Shown here: piece after piece, positions 16,212 to 24,585 of the stretch | Layout of the letters: each line of letters opens with the position of its first letter | Position numbering within the stretch: the first letter of the stretch is position 1 | Origin: Rossellomorea aquimaris | Lineage (GTDB): Bacteria; Bacillota; Bacilli; Bacillales; Bacillaceae_B | DNA: 64,000 bases | Direction of reading: 5' to 3' | Assembly (NCBI RefSeq): GCF_008180865.1 | Contig: NZ_VTEX01000001.1 | Span: 1,327,809 to 1,391,808, forward strand | The notes under the pieces: model-generated | Database searches by the model: none | The model's input: only the letters and a program-made list of their open reading frames with translations | Told to the model about the DNA's origin: nothing | Program-made: the position numbers and the translations under genes

Positions 16212-16952
16212 ATGAGCCAACATGATTATTTGAATAAAGCAGCGATGTATGACTTATTATCCGATTATTATAAATACACAGATCCATCCATGCATATTCA
16301 TTATTATCAAAAACATTTAAAATACATGAGGCTTGCAATGCAAGCTCAGCGCGCTGATATGACTACATCCACACAGCCTTCTTATGTCCGCGTTTTACAT
16401 GCTGTACCCGATGCACCGAATGTGGACGTTTATGTGAATGGAAACCGTGTTTTACGCGATGTTGCCTTTAAGGATGTCAGTGATTATTTAACCTTGCCAG
16501 CTGGGAAATATCATATCGATGTTTACCCTGCAGGTACAAGTGTAACGACTGTTATCAGTAAAAAAGTAAAAATTGATCCAGGTAAAATTTATACTCTCGC
16601 CGCTGTAGGTACTTTAAATAAACTGCAACTTCTTCCATTCCTTGATGATCCTACGGTTCCCAGCGGAGAAACAAAGGTTAAATTCATACATCTTTCCCCT
16701 GACGCCCCTGCAGTGGATATCGCAGTAAAGGGTGGAGATGTCGTATTTCCTAATATATCCTTCAAGCAAGCCACAGACTACCTTGGATTAACCCCGATGA
16801 CGGTCAATCTTGAAGCCAGAGTGGCAGGAAGCAAAAATACCGTACTGAGTGTTCCGAATGTTAAATTAAGCCCTAATCAAGCTTACACCATCGTAGCTGT
16901 CGGGTTAGCCAACGGAACCCCTGAATTAGAAGCCATTCTATTAAAAGGATAA
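16212..16952 (+). CDS. DUF4397 domain protein
   Basis: The product is a 246-residue protein with a polar, Tyr/His-rich N-terminal segment (residues 1-58) followed by two DUF4397 repeats. Both repeats carry the typical opening VRVLHAVPDAPNVDVYVNG (about 59-77) and VKFIHLSPDAPAVDIAVKG (about 156-174), and both end with YT(L/I)xAVG. The repeats form beta-sandwich units. There is no signal peptide, so it is probably intracellular or spore-associated; the function is unknown. AAAGGGAGAG precedes the ATG. The gene is divergent from the rsgA leader and followed by a bidirectional terminator. Confidence 0.88.
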   Translation: MSQHDYLNKAAMYDLLSDYYKYTDPSMHIHYYQKHLKYMRLAMQAQRADMTTSTQPSYVRVLHAVPDAPNVDVYVNGNRVLRDVAFKDVSDYLTLPAGKYHIDVYPAGTSVTTVISKKVKIDPGKIYTLAAVGTLNKLQLLPFLDDPTVPSGETKVKFIHLSPDAPAVDIAVKGGDVVFPNISFKQATDYLGLTPMTVNLEARVAGSKNTVLSVPNVKLSPNQAYTIVAVGLANGTPELEAILLKG

Positions 16953-16995
16953 TCATGTCTGTGTCCCGGTTTGTGCCTACTTACGCCCGCATACG

Positions 16996-17029
16996 AAAAA
17001 GGTGGCTTCCATCGGGAGGCCACCTTTTC
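16996..17029. terminator. Bidirectional terminator between the DUF4397 gene and ypmS
   Basis: AAAAAGGTGGC and GCCACCTTTT form the stem with a short loop. A-tracts and T-tracts on both sides let it serve the two converging genes. Confidence 0.85.
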
Positions 17030-17617
17030 CTATTGAGCACGATCTACCGGTACTAATAACCGGAATGAAATATTATCTTCCTTTAAATTAAATTCGTTCG
17101 CCCTTACTTTAATATCACTCTTCAATTTCATGTCCTGTAATGATACGTATATTAATTCATCGGTAGGTTGTATCTTCACCCATTCCGGAAAGTTATAAGA
17201 ATCTCTTATTACCTTCAATACGTATGAAACCGGCAGATTCAATTGTCCTACTGATATGGATTTCTGTTTCAGGAGGATGTCTCCATTTTCCAGTGCTTTA
17301 GGTTCAAAATCCAACTTAAAGTCTAAGTTTGATGTAAATACCGGAACAGACCCCATTAATTCCACGTCGTCTTTTAACTGAACCTCATAATCAACAGGTC
17401 CCTTCATTCCTTCTTCTTCAATATAATGTTCAATAATAAGATTTAAGTCCTTTTTGTTTGTTTCTACGTTAAACCCTACTTCTTGATTGGTGTTTTTGTT
17501 GTCTTTAGGCAGTGCATCATCTTTAATCGGCATAAAAATCATTGAAACAATGATGGCTAATCCTATTAATACAACTCCTAAAAGAACAAAAAACCCTACC
17601 TTCCATTTGTTCTTCAT
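17030..17617 (-). CDS. ypmS: YpmS family (DUF2140) membrane-anchored protein
   Basis: The product is a 195-residue protein with a short basic N-terminus, one membrane helix (about residues 6-30) and an extracytoplasmic beta-rich domain. MKNKWKVGFFVLLGVVLIGL and the late LLVPVDR are what I recall of YpmS/DUF2140. The function is unknown; a role at the cell envelope is inferred from the anchor. Its start overlaps the ypmR stop by 4 bp (ATGA), so the two are translationally coupled, as in B. subtilis. Confidence 0.85.
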   Translation of the reverse strand: MKNKWKVGFFVLLGVVLIGLAIIVSMIFMPIKDDALPKDNKNTNQEVGFNVETNKKDLNLIIEHYIEEEGMKGPVDYEVQLKDDVELMGSVPVFTSNLDFKLDFEPKALENGDILLKQKSISVGQLNLPVSYVLKVIRDSYNFPEWVKIQPTDELIYVSLQDMKLKSDIKVRANEFNLKEDNISFRLLVPVDRAQ

Positions 17618-18444
17618 GACGGCTGCTCCTCTTCCTCAACAGGTTTCTTTCTATCTGTTAATGTAGCTAATGTTTCCCCGTTTGTCAGGTTTATAAACAT
17701 GCGATCTGCTATCATTTTGTAGCCTTCATCATTTGGGTGAAAGTAGTCTTCAAATAATAAAGTATCCCCTGCATCAATAAATAAGTCCTCTATCTTAACG
17801 AATAAGGTTTTATCATAATCTGAAAGAATCTCCCGGCTGGCATCATTCCAATCATGAATCACCTGGTTGACTTCTTCAATATCAGAAAACCATGTATTGA
17901 ATGGATTATATAACCCTACAAGAACGATTCCTGCATTTGGGTTATAGCTCCTGATCTTTTCGATGATTTCTTTTAAACGTAATTGGTATTGGCGTTTTTC
18001 TTCTTGAAACACTTCTAACTTCAAGTGTGAAAGATTTTCACGAAAGATTTTCATAACGTCGTTTCCGCCAATTGTGATCATGACTAAATCTGATTGTTCG
18101 ATCGAAGTTTTCACGTCTTCTTTTTTCAATCTTTTTAATAATTGGTCGGTACGGTTCCCTCTTACCCCATAGTTATGAAATTGGGCGTCTTTCACTCCAT
18201 CCAATGATTCCAGATGTTTCTCTAAATAAGGGACATATCCACCCTTTTTCGTACTGTCTCCCACACCTTGAGTTAATGAATCTCCCACTGAAACAACTTT
18301 TAAGTTCTTCGGTATAAAGGTATCGTTCGGATTATCTTTATCCCACATGGATACTTCTCTTGTAATATGCTCAGCAGCATCTTCTAACGAACACCCTGAC
18401 AGGAAAAAAACAAAAGCGAGCATGATAATCGGTAGTTTTTTCAT
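17614..18444 (-). CDS. ypmR: SGNH/GDSL-family lipoprotein esterase YpmR
   Basis: The product is a 276-residue lipoprotein. The N-terminus MKKLPIIMLAFVFFLSGCS ends in a clear lipobox with the lipidated cysteine. The hydrolase blocks follow: VVSVGDSLTQGVGDS (catalytic Ser, block I), GVRGNRTDQ (block II), ITIGGNDV (block III) and DYFHPNDEGY (catalytic Asp and His, block V). It is expected to hydrolyse an ester outside the membrane; the substrate is unknown. The ATG at 18444 has AGGTG 7 nt upstream; a GTG three codons earlier is less likely. It forms an operon with ypmS. Confidence 0.9.
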   Translation of the reverse strand: MKKLPIIMLAFVFFLSGCSLEDAAEHITREVSMWDKDNPNDTFIPKNLKVVSVGDSLTQGVGDSTKKGGYVPYLEKHLESLDGVKDAQFHNYGVRGNRTDQLLKRLKKEDVKTSIEQSDLVMITIGGNDVMKIFRENLSHLKLEVFQEEKRQYQLRLKEIIEKIRSYNPNAGIVLVGLYNPFNTWFSDIEEVNQVIHDWNDASREILSDYDKTLFVKIEDLFIDAGDTLLFEDYFHPNDEGYKMIADRMFINLTNGETLATLTDRKKPVEEEEQPS

Positions 18445-18552
18445 ATGCGTCACCTCGCTTGCATTTTAGTATTATTATATCACGCTTGTTTCGTCATGAA
18501 ACGTTTGTAAACAAATCATTAAGAACATGTAAATTTATGTGACTTTGTCAAT

Positions 18553-19530
18553 CTACCGGCTGGGCCCAGATTTCAACGTCTCGAATACCTCTGTGATAAA
18601 CTGCCTATAGTTGAACTGCTTTGCGATCTTATGGATCTGCCAATTTTCTTTTTCCTTTGACTGCCTAAAATCTCCTATGCTCTGACCAAAAGTCCAGCCT
18701 GTATTGGTCGCAACCCTGATAGGAACTTCTTCAAACATCATTTTATCGCCATCCGCAAGTGCCCACATGGCCAATAAATCGTGCAAGGGACTTCCTGAAA
18801 TATCTGGGTACGTTTTCTTATAGAACTCATAATAATAATCCACCATCGGTTTGATGATCTGCCCGACTTTGTCATTTGATTTCAAATAAAATTCATGGAG
18901 ATGATCAATCATTGCAGGTGTTAAAAGAGCATACATAGTTACATCTAAGGGGATGAGATGAATTTGTTTGGGGGCGAGTTGAATCAAGATATTGGCAGCA
19001 TAAGGATCTCCATAGAAATTCGCTTCTGCTGTAGGGGTCACATTGCCCGGTACATGAAATGCACCTCCCATCACATAAAATTCTTTCACCTTTTTCATTG
19101 TTTCCGGGTATAGCACAAAGGCAGTTGCCAAGGAAGTCAATCGACCAGCAGAGTATATATATAACTCACCTGCATACTTATCAATTAGTGAATTGATTTC
19201 ATAAAAGTTTTCGCTTATTTCTGAGTTGTCGAGTTCTATATCATCAAGTGATATCGGTCCCAGGCCATCAATACCGTGTATATCTGGAAAAAATTGCGGT
19301 TGTATGCCCGTCAAAGCAGAGACCGCTCCCCCGATAACAGGTATATCGGTGATTCCGGTAATACTTTGAAGATATTTGACGTTTTTCAATGCACTCGCTT
19401 TAGAGACATTTCCATAATCAGAAACAATTCCTACAATTTCAATCGTATCACTATAGTAAGCATATAATACTGCGACAATATCATCGATCCCAAAGTCTGA
19501 AATCACCAATACTTTTTTCTTATCAGTCAA
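18553..19530 (-). CDS. Nucleoside hydrolase family protein with variant Asp motif
   Basis: The product is about 325 residues. The N-terminal metal-binding motif reads VISDFGIDDIVAVL where canonical nucleoside hydrolases have D-x-D-P-G-x-D-D, so the first aspartate is an isoleucine while the aspartates expected to bind calcium and ribose remain. Other family features are YGNV, GLGPI, YIYSAGRLTSLATAF, EFYVMGGAFHVPGN and the late HDLLAMWAL, where the Asp ligand is expected. A TTG at 19530 with GGAAG upstream is preferred over the TTG at 19560, which has no site. It may cleave purine or pyrimidine ribosides. It occupies the position next to ypmR where B. subtilis has ypmQ. Confidence 0.8.
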   Translation of the reverse strand: MTDKKKVLVISDFGIDDIVAVLYAYYSDTIEIVGIVSDYGNVSKASALKNVKYLQSITGITDIPVIGGAVSALTGIQPQFFPDIHGIDGLGPISLDDIELDNSEISENFYEINSLIDKYAGELYIYSAGRLTSLATAFVLYPETMKKVKEFYVMGGAFHVPGNVTPTAEANFYGDPYAANILIQLAPKQIHLIPLDVTMYALLTPAMIDHLHEFYLKSNDKVGQIIKPMVDYYYEFYKKTYPDISGSPLHDLLAMWALADGDKMMFEEVPIRVATNTGWTFGQSIGDFRQSKEKENWQIHKIAKQFNYRQFITEVFETLKSGPSR

Positions 19531-19751
19531 GTCCGGCCACTTCCTTTCATTTGATGTCAATATAATAAGAAAGAATCATTTTTTAGCTATTGGAGAGATC
19601 AGACCAAACTTCTTACCTATTATACTTCTATGATATGATTGCATTGGTTATGAGGACGCAATAAGATTCATAAAATCATCAAGAAATGGTACAAACCTGC
19701 TTTTTTAAAAGTGGTACAATACATTTATAATCGCGTAGGGAAGGAGAACGT

Positions 19752-20237
19752 ATGAAGAAAAATCTCTTATTATATTTCACTGTTGTTATTGGTTTATTAG
19801 GCATTCTTGCCGGTTGTTCAAGCAATCAGGAGGAGGAAGCTCATCATGATCATACAGCCGCCAATGGGGATCTTAGGGAGGAAACTGCTTCCGTTGATAC
19901 ACTTCCCTCTTTTCTCGATGATAAGGACGACAATATGAAGCTTATCTATTCTTCAGCTGCTAAAAACCCTGAGCTGTTACAATATATCCCATGTTATTGC
20001 GGGTGCGGTGATTCTGCCGGGCACGAGAGTAATCTGAATTGCTTTGTTTACGAAATAAAAGGGGACAAAGTGGTATGGGATGATCACGGTACCAGATGTC
20101 AGGTGTGTTTGGAAATTGCGGCAGAATCCATTGTGAAGTACAAGAATGGTGAATCCATCAAGCAAATTAGAAACTTTATCGATGAACAATATAATGAAGG
20201 TTACGCTAAGCCTACCCCGACGCCTATGCCTTCATAA
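19752..20237 (+). CDS. PCYCGC-motif lipoprotein
   Basis: The product is a 161-residue lipoprotein: signal peptide MKKNLLLYFTVVIGLLGILAGC with lipobox LAGC, a linker with the metal-binding-like HHDH (about residues 31-34), and the signature PCYCGCGDSAGHESNLNCFV (about 80-99), then CQVCLEIA. The family is named for this cysteine-rich motif and has no established function; the many Cys and His residues suggest metal or redox chemistry outside the membrane. The tail is proline-rich (KPTPTPMPS). A TATAAT box lies near 19736, AAGGAG precedes the ATG, and a strong terminator follows. Confidence 0.88.
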   Translation: MKKNLLLYFTVVIGLLGILAGCSSNQEEEAHHDHTAANGDLREETASVDTLPSFLDDKDDNMKLIYSSAAKNPELLQYIPCYCGCGDSAGHESNLNCFVYEIKGDKVVWDDHGTRCQVCLEIAAESIVKYKNGESIKQIRNFIDEQYNEGYAKPTPTPMPS

Positions 20238-20239
20238 TG

Positions 20240-20273
20240 TTAAAAAACAGCAGATGATTCTGCTGTTTTTTAA
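20240..20273 (+). terminator. Intrinsic terminator of the PCYCGC lipoprotein gene
   Basis: TTAAAAAACAGCAG and CTGCTGTTTTTTAA form a 14-bp stem around ATGATT, including the U-tract. Confidence 0.9.
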
Positions 20274-20277
20274 CATA

Positions 20278-20310
20278 GAAAAAAGCGAAAGGAAAATTCC
20301 CTTTCGCCTT
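20278..20310 (-). terminator. Intrinsic terminator of degV
   Basis: On the minus strand GGCGAAAGGG and CCTTTCGC form the stem and six U residues follow. It is located between the two converging genes. Confidence 0.8.
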
Positions 20311-20318
20311 TGGTTAGA

Positions 20319-21170
20319 TCAATCTGTGTAATACATAAATCCTATCGCACCAATTCCTGTGTGGGTACTGATGATTGGTGTTGTCGGAACGATATCGATT
20401 TGGTCGTAACCTGTTTTTTCGATAATCTTAGCTTTAAGATTTTGAGCCAGCTCCAGGCCATCGGCATGAACAAGCCCTACGCCTCGAATTGTCTTCCCTT
20501 TTACATCGTCTAAAAATTTCGTTGTTAAGTATTTTACAACCTGTGAATGGCTTCGAACCTTTGCAACTGGAGTGTATTCGCCTCCTTCTAATGAAGCGAT
20601 TGGTTTAATATTTAGCAAGGAACCGATCATTGCACGTCCCTTTCCGATTCTACCGCCTTTTGCAAGGTTTTCAAGTGTATCTACCACAACGAACAAGTTT
20701 GTATTTTGACGGATCGTTTCAACTGCTTTAAGAATTTCTTCCAATGGCTTTCCTTCTTTAGCAAGCTTGGCAGCTTCAATTACCTGAAAGGCCAATCCTT
20801 TAGAAATAAAGCGGGAATCTACAACCGCCACATCTGTTGAAGACATTTCTGCAGCAGACTCAGCTGAGCGCACAGTACCACTCATTCCACCTGTCATATG
20901 TATGGATAAAACTTTCGAACCATCTTTCCCTAATTCATCATAAAGTTCCACAAATGTTCCTGCCGGTGGCTGCGAACTTTTTGGTAATTCCTTAGAAGCT
21001 TTCATTTTTTCCAGAAAGCTAAGTGGTGAAAGATCTACTCTATCTAAGTATGTCTCTCCATCGATTGAAATGGACAGAGGAACTACATGAATATCCAGTT
21101 CCTTTACGACGTCATCTGATAAATCTACTGTTGAGTCTGTTACAATCTTAATTTTGGTCAATTTTGCCAC
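20319..21170 (-). CDS. degV: DegV-family fatty-acid-binding protein (first paralogue)
   Basis: The product is a 283-residue DegV/EDD-fold protein. The N-terminal IVTDSTVDLSDDVVKEL, PKSSQPPAGTFVELYDEL, IHMTGGMSGTVRSAESAAE and the C-terminal ISTHTGIGAIGFMYY are the conserved blocks. Family members bind fatty acids as FakB subunits of the FakA-FakB fatty-acid kinase; which lipid this one binds is unknown. It is monocistronic and followed by a terminator. A second paralogue is at 31933-32796. A perfect 12-bp palindrome (21241-21252) lies upstream. Confidence 0.9.
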   Translation of the reverse strand: MAKLTKIKIVTDSTVDLSDDVVKELDIHVVPLSISIDGETYLDRVDLSPLSFLEKMKASKELPKSSQPPAGTFVELYDELGKDGSKVLSIHMTGGMSGTVRSAESAAEMSSTDVAVVDSRFISKGLAFQVIEAAKLAKEGKPLEEILKAVETIRQNTNLFVVVDTLENLAKGGRIGKGRAMIGSLLNIKPIASLEGGEYTPVAKVRSHSQVVKYLTTKFLDDVKGKTIRGVGLVHADGLELAQNLKAKIIEKTGYDQIDIVPTTPIISTHTGIGAIGFMYYTD

Positions 21171-21240
21171 ATCCTATCTCCCATATCATTAGTATTATAT
21201 CGTTAAATGCAAAGGAATTAAATAGATACGAAGGATTTCC

Positions 21241-21252
21241 ACAACCGGTTGT
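21241..21252. promoter_or_regulatory. Perfect palindrome ACAACCGGTTGT upstream of degV
   Basis: It is a self-complementary 12-mer 70 bp before the degV start codon. A TATAAT box for degV lies between it and the gene (about 21195-21200, minus strand). It could be an upstream operator; the regulator is unknown. Confidence 0.3.
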
Positions 21253-21318
21253 CTAAATTGATATATTTTTGAACGTGTATTTTCCGTAATTGTTTCATAT
21301 ATGTAGTGATAAGCACAT

Positions 21319-21363
21319 AAAAAGGACTGGTCCCACGTAATAATACGCTAAAAGACCAGATCC
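21319..21363 (-). terminator. Intrinsic terminator of the ypmP-like gene
   Basis: On the minus strand GGATCTGGTC pairs with GACCAGTCC (one bulge) and is followed by UUUUUAUG. It is placed just after the stop codon. Confidence 0.75.
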
Positions 21364-21371
21364 CAAGAAAA

Positions 21372-21644
21372 TTATGCATTATTCTTTAACTCTTCTGATT
21401 GATATATTTTTTCATACTCTGACCATTTCGTCGTTCTCTTTAAATGTTCTCTAAAGCTGTACATGGTCTTAGGCCCATTCTGATTGACAACCTTTGAAAT
21501 GAATTGATGAAGCCTGAGGTTTACCCTTAGATAGAGCGGGCTATCTTCCTTCATGACAGGAACTTCTAAGATTTTGACCTTCCGTCCATCCTTTGATTTG
21601 AACTCAATGGTTTTTGTCAGCAAAGTATCAATCCTCTTTTTCAC
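21372..21644 (-). CDS. ypmP: YpmP-like (DUF2535) small protein
   Basis: The product is a 90-residue basic soluble protein. The segments KTIEFKSKDGRKVKILEVPV, YLRVNLRLHQFI, TMYSFREHLKRTTKWSEYEKIY and the C-terminal LKNNA agree with my memory of B. subtilis YpmP (DUF2535). The function is unknown. It has its own terminator. In B. subtilis ypmP precedes ypmQRS, and here it lies on the same strand a few genes away. Confidence 0.6.
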   Translation of the reverse strand: MKKRIDTLLTKTIEFKSKDGRKVKILEVPVMKEDSPLYLRVNLRLHQFISKVVNQNGPKTMYSFREHLKRTTKWSEYEKIYQSEELKNNA

Positions 21645-21729
21645 CCGTTTATACTCTTATTATACCCCATTTAATGGCGCATAAAATGTCTAATCGTGCA
21701 AAAACTCTAATATTTTTTCTCTAAATCGG

Positions 21730-22383
21730 CTATGAAACAGGCACAATACATTCGGGGGAATCATGTTTGGATGAATTGACGATATCGGATACCTGGTATC
21801 CTTTCATTTGGTCTTTTTGAAGCGGCGTTAAAACCGAAGAAGCTTCTTCAAAAGAGTAATCGTCTGTGTTTACCCATTTCTCAACCGCTTCCTGACTCGT
21901 GAGAATAACAGGCATTCGTTCATGTACTGGTTGTACAATGGCATTTGCACCTGTCGTAAGGATTGTGGAGGTTGTGAACTCTCCATTGCGATCCCACAAT
22001 CCGGCAAACACAAATGGCTCTTCTTCTTTTAATTGAAATCTTACAGGTACCTTTTGATCTTTCTCCTTCTTCCATTCATAAAATCCATCGGAAAAAATCA
22101 CCATTCTTTTCGAATGGACAAGGGAATTGAAGCTCGGTTTCTCCAATAAGGTTTCACTACGGGCATTGATCAACGGTTTCCATTTCTTCCGATCGGCCCA
22201 ATGAGGCACGAGCCCCCACGTTATCTCTCCTGCTCTGCGCTTGCCCTTATGTGAAATAAGGGACAATACTTTTTGAGTTGGAGCAATATTGTATCTTGGC
22301 TGCCACTCTTCAAGGAATTCATCAATTAAGTATTGCCTTACTAATTCTTCTAGTGGGGTTGTTAAGGAAAATCTACCGCACAC
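21730..22383 (-). CDS. HMCES/YedK-type abasic-site DNA-protein crosslink protein
   Basis: The product is a 217-residue SRAP-domain protein. A GTG at 22383 with GAGGTGG six nt upstream gives a mature N-terminus beginning Cys-Gly-Arg-Phe; Cys2 is the residue that in this family attacks abasic sites in single-stranded DNA to form a thiazolidine crosslink. An in-frame ATG three codons earlier would bury that cysteine, so the GTG start is functionally required. Conserved segments are PRYNIAPTQ, WGLVPHWA, INARSETL, FSDGFYEW and HERMPVIL. It protects replication forks at abasic lesions. No LexA box was seen upstream. Confidence 0.92.
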   Translation of the reverse strand: MCGRFSLTTPLEELVRQYLIDEFLEEWQPRYNIAPTQKVLSLISHKGKRRAGEITWGLVPHWADRKKWKPLINARSETLLEKPSFNSLVHSKRMVIFSDGFYEWKKEKDQKVPVRFQLKEEEPFVFAGLWDRNGEFTTSTILTTGANAIVQPVHERMPVILTSQEAVEKWVNTDDYSFEEASSVLTPLQKDQMKGYQVSDIVNSSKHDSPECIVPVS

Positions 22384-22526
22384 AATTGCCACCTCATTTG
22401 TTTTCTTTATTTAGGAATATACATCATTATGAGAAGAATTTCTAATCCAAAAGGCGCACTTTAACCCTTTACTATGTTAATGATTGCACAATGACGATAA
22501 GAGGATTATCATAAATATATACAATA

Positions 22527-22558
22527 TTGACTCATTGAGCGTTCAATGAGGGGATAAT
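22527..22558 (+). promoter_or_regulatory. Promoter with a palindrome in an overlong spacer, upstream of yplQ
   Basis: TTGACT (22527-22532) and GATAAT (22553-22558) are 20 nt apart. Between them lies the perfect palindrome CTCATTGA-GCGT-TCAATGAG (22531-22550). A dyad filling a 19-20-nt spacer is typical of MerR-type activation, but a TetR-type operator is equally possible. Confidence 0.45.
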
Positions 22559-22576
22559 AGAAAGGATGAGACTTCT

Positions 22577-23215
22577 TTGACATATGATTTCGATTTTTCC
22601 AATTGGAAAGAAGAAGTTGCGAACGCCATTACCCACGGAATTGGATTGATTTTGAGCATCCCCGCTTTAGTAATGTTAATCATTTTCGCCGTTCACGAAG
22701 GCACTGCATGGCACGTTGTCAGCTTCTCTATCTTCGGTGCTTCAATGATACTTCTATACTTATTTTCAACTCTGTTACACAGCTTTAAGCCTTCAAAGGT
22801 AAAAAATCTATTTGCCATTTTAGATCATTCGGCGATATATATCCTGATCGCGGGCACGTATACACCGTTTATGCTAGTCAGTGTGAGAGGTGCACTAGGC
22901 TGGACATTGTTTGGGATTGTCTGGGGACTCGCAGTTGTAGGGATTGTATTTAAATGTTATTTTGTTCAACGTTTCCAGGTCGTTTCCACTCTCTTTTACC
23001 TGGTAATGGGCTGGCTCGTTATCATTGCCATTAAACCGTTGTACGCAAGTCTTACCGGTGCCGGATTCGGGCTGCTGCTGGCAGGTGGGATCATGTATTC
23101 CATAGGAGCCATTTTCTATGTGTGGAACAAACTGCCTTACAATCACGCAATCTGGCATCTTTTCGTCCTGGCAGGAAGCAGCTTTATGTATTTCTGCATT
23201 TTGTTCTACGTTTAA
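22577..23215 (+). CDS. yplQ: Hemolysin III / PAQR-family membrane protein YplQ
   Basis: The product is a 212-residue protein with seven predicted membrane helices. The N-terminal E-E-x-x-N-A-x-T-H-G-I-G block (WKEEVANAITHGIGLILS), SxxxHSF after helix 2 (STLLHSFKP), DHSAIYILIAGTYTPF and the C-terminal NHAIWHLFVLAGS contain the Ser/Asp/His residues of a predicted zinc-dependent site, as in the CREST/PAQR superfamily. The start is a TTG with AAAGGATGAG upstream. It shares a bidirectional terminator with dfrA. Neighbourhood as in B. subtilis yplQ. The enzyme activity is unproven. Confidence 0.88.
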   Translation: MTYDFDFSNWKEEVANAITHGIGLILSIPALVMLIIFAVHEGTAWHVVSFSIFGASMILLYLFSTLLHSFKPSKVKNLFAILDHSAIYILIAGTYTPFMLVSVRGALGWTLFGIVWGLAVVGIVFKCYFVQRFQVVSTLFYLVMGWLVIIAIKPLYASLTGAGFGLLLAGGIMYSIGAIFYVWNKLPYNHAIWHLFVLAGSSFMYFCILFYV

Positions 23216-23235
23216 GGATGTTATGGTTTTTCAAT

Positions 23236-23273
23236 AAAAGGGTACTGACGGAATATCCCGTCAGTACCCTTTT
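23236..23273. terminator. Bidirectional terminator between yplQ and dfrA
   Basis: AAAAGGGTACTGACGG and CCGTCAGTACCCTTTT form a 16-bp stem around AATATC, with A/T tracts on both sides. Confidence 0.92.
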
Positions 23274-23286
23274 ATGATCTTCTCAT

Positions 23287-23772
23287 CTATTTACGTACAT
23301 ATACATTAAATTCATAGTCGTAAGGATTATTCTCATCCTTCAATCCTTTAACAGATGAGATACAAGTGAAATCCTCCCATGGGATGGAAGGCATGGTCGT
23401 GTCGCCTTCAAATTCATGATGAATCTCTGTTACATACAACTTATCTACATGGGGAATGAACTGCTTGTACACTTCTCTTCCGCCCATAATAAAGATTTCT
23501 GAATCTCTTCCTTCCGCCCAATTTAGGATATCCTCCACAGAATGCAGGACAAGACAGCCATCCGGTTGAAAGCTTGTATTTCTTGTAAGAATGACATTCT
23601 CCCGATTTGGTAACGGCTTACCGATGGAATCAAACGTTTTTCTTCCCATGACGATTCCATGTCCATCCGTCGTTTTCTTAAAAAATTTCAGGTCTTCAGG
23701 AAGCCTCCATGGCAATCCATTGTCTTTCCCAATCAATCGATTCTGATCCATTGCCCAAATAAAAGAGATCAT
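23287..23772 (-). CDS. dfrA: Dihydrofolate reductase
   Basis: DHFR regenerates tetrahydrofolate from the dihydrofolate made by thymidylate synthase, using NADPH. The 161-residue protein has the usual length and starts [33 protein letters not shown]. The segments [24 protein letters not shown] and [13 protein letters not shown] are NADPH-binding features, and the acidic catalytic residue is the Glu in LPEDLKFF (about residue 27). The ATGA overlap with thyA shows translational coupling. Confidence 0.97.
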   Translation of the reverse strand: MISFIWAMDQNRLIGKDNGLPWRLPEDLKFFKKTTDGHGIVMGRKTFDSIGKPLPNRENVILTRNTSFQPDGCLVLHSVEDILNWAEGRDSEIFIMGGREVYKQFIPHVDKLYVTEIHHEFEGDTTMPSIPWEDFTCISSVKGLKDENNPYDYEFNVYVRK

Positions 23773-24563
23773 ACACTCACAGCTCCTTTAATATGTGGAT
23801 GCGGATCATATTCTTCAAGGTTGAAATCATCAAACTTAAATCCGAAAATATCTTTCACTTCTGGATTGATAGATAATGATGGTAATGATCTGGGTTCTCT
23901 GGAAAGCTGTAAATTCACTTGATCAAGGTGATTCTGATAGATATGGACATCACCAAAAGTATGAACAAACTCTCCAACTTCCAGATCACATACCTGGGCT
24001 ACCATCATCGTTAATAGAGCATATGAAGCTATATTAAAAGGAACGCCGAGGAATACATCAGCGGAACGTTGGTACAGCTGACAGGATAATTTGCCATCGG
24101 CTACATAGAATTGGAATAAGCAGTGGCAAGGAGGCAAAGCCATATGATCTACATCCGCAACATTCCACGCACTTACAATCATTCTTCTGGAATCGGGATT
24201 GTTTTTAATCGTATCAATGAGGTTCTTAATTTGGTCAATCGTTTCCCCGTTTGCTCCAGACCATGATCTCCATTGGTGACCGTATACTGGGCCTAACTCT
24301 CCATTTTCATCGGCCCATTCATTCCAAATCCGGACACCGTTTTCCTGAAGATATTCAATGTTTGTATCTCCTTTTAGAAACCAAAGGAGTTCATGGACAA
24401 TGGATTTCACATGCAGTTTTTTAGTTGTAAGGAGAGGGAATCCTTCTTTTAGATCAAAACGCATTTGATAACCAAATGTGCTTATCGTGCCTGTACCTGT
24501 TCGATCTTCTTTCTTGGTGCCATGTTCAAGGACATGTTTGCACAAGTCTAAATATTGCTTCAC
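23769..24563 (-). CDS. thyA: Thymidylate synthase
   Basis: ThyA methylates dUMP to dTMP using methylene-tetrahydrofolate. The GTG at 24563 (AGGTG 8 nt upstream) gives 264 residues, the same length as E. coli ThyA; the GTG three codons earlier would overlap the ribosome site. The catalytic cysteine is in [19 protein letters not shown], and [29 protein letters not shown] and GDVHIYQNH are conserved. It lies directly upstream of dfrA, and a secreted protease gene is 22 bp further upstream on the same strand. Confidence 0.97.
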   Translation of the reverse strand: MKQYLDLCKHVLEHGTKKEDRTGTGTISTFGYQMRFDLKEGFPLLTTKKLHVKSIVHELLWFLKGDTNIEYLQENGVRIWNEWADENGELGPVYGHQWRSWSGANGETIDQIKNLIDTIKNNPDSRRMIVSAWNVADVDHMALPPCHCLFQFYVADGKLSCQLYQRSADVFLGVPFNIASYALLTMMVAQVCDLEVGEFVHTFGDVHIYQNHLDQVNLQLSREPRSLPSLSINPEVKDIFGFKFDDFNLEEYDPHPHIKGAVSV

Positions 24564-24585
24564 AACGACCACACCTTTTATAAGT

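Noticed and set aside
19752..20237. The PCYCGC lipoprotein as substrate of the PPEP-like protease
   Set aside because: Its proline-rich tail has alternating Thr-Pro but no Pro-Pro bond.
22384..22460. LexA (SOS) box upstream of the HMCES-type gene
   Set aside because: No CGAAC-N4-GTTCG-like sequence was found in the upstream region.
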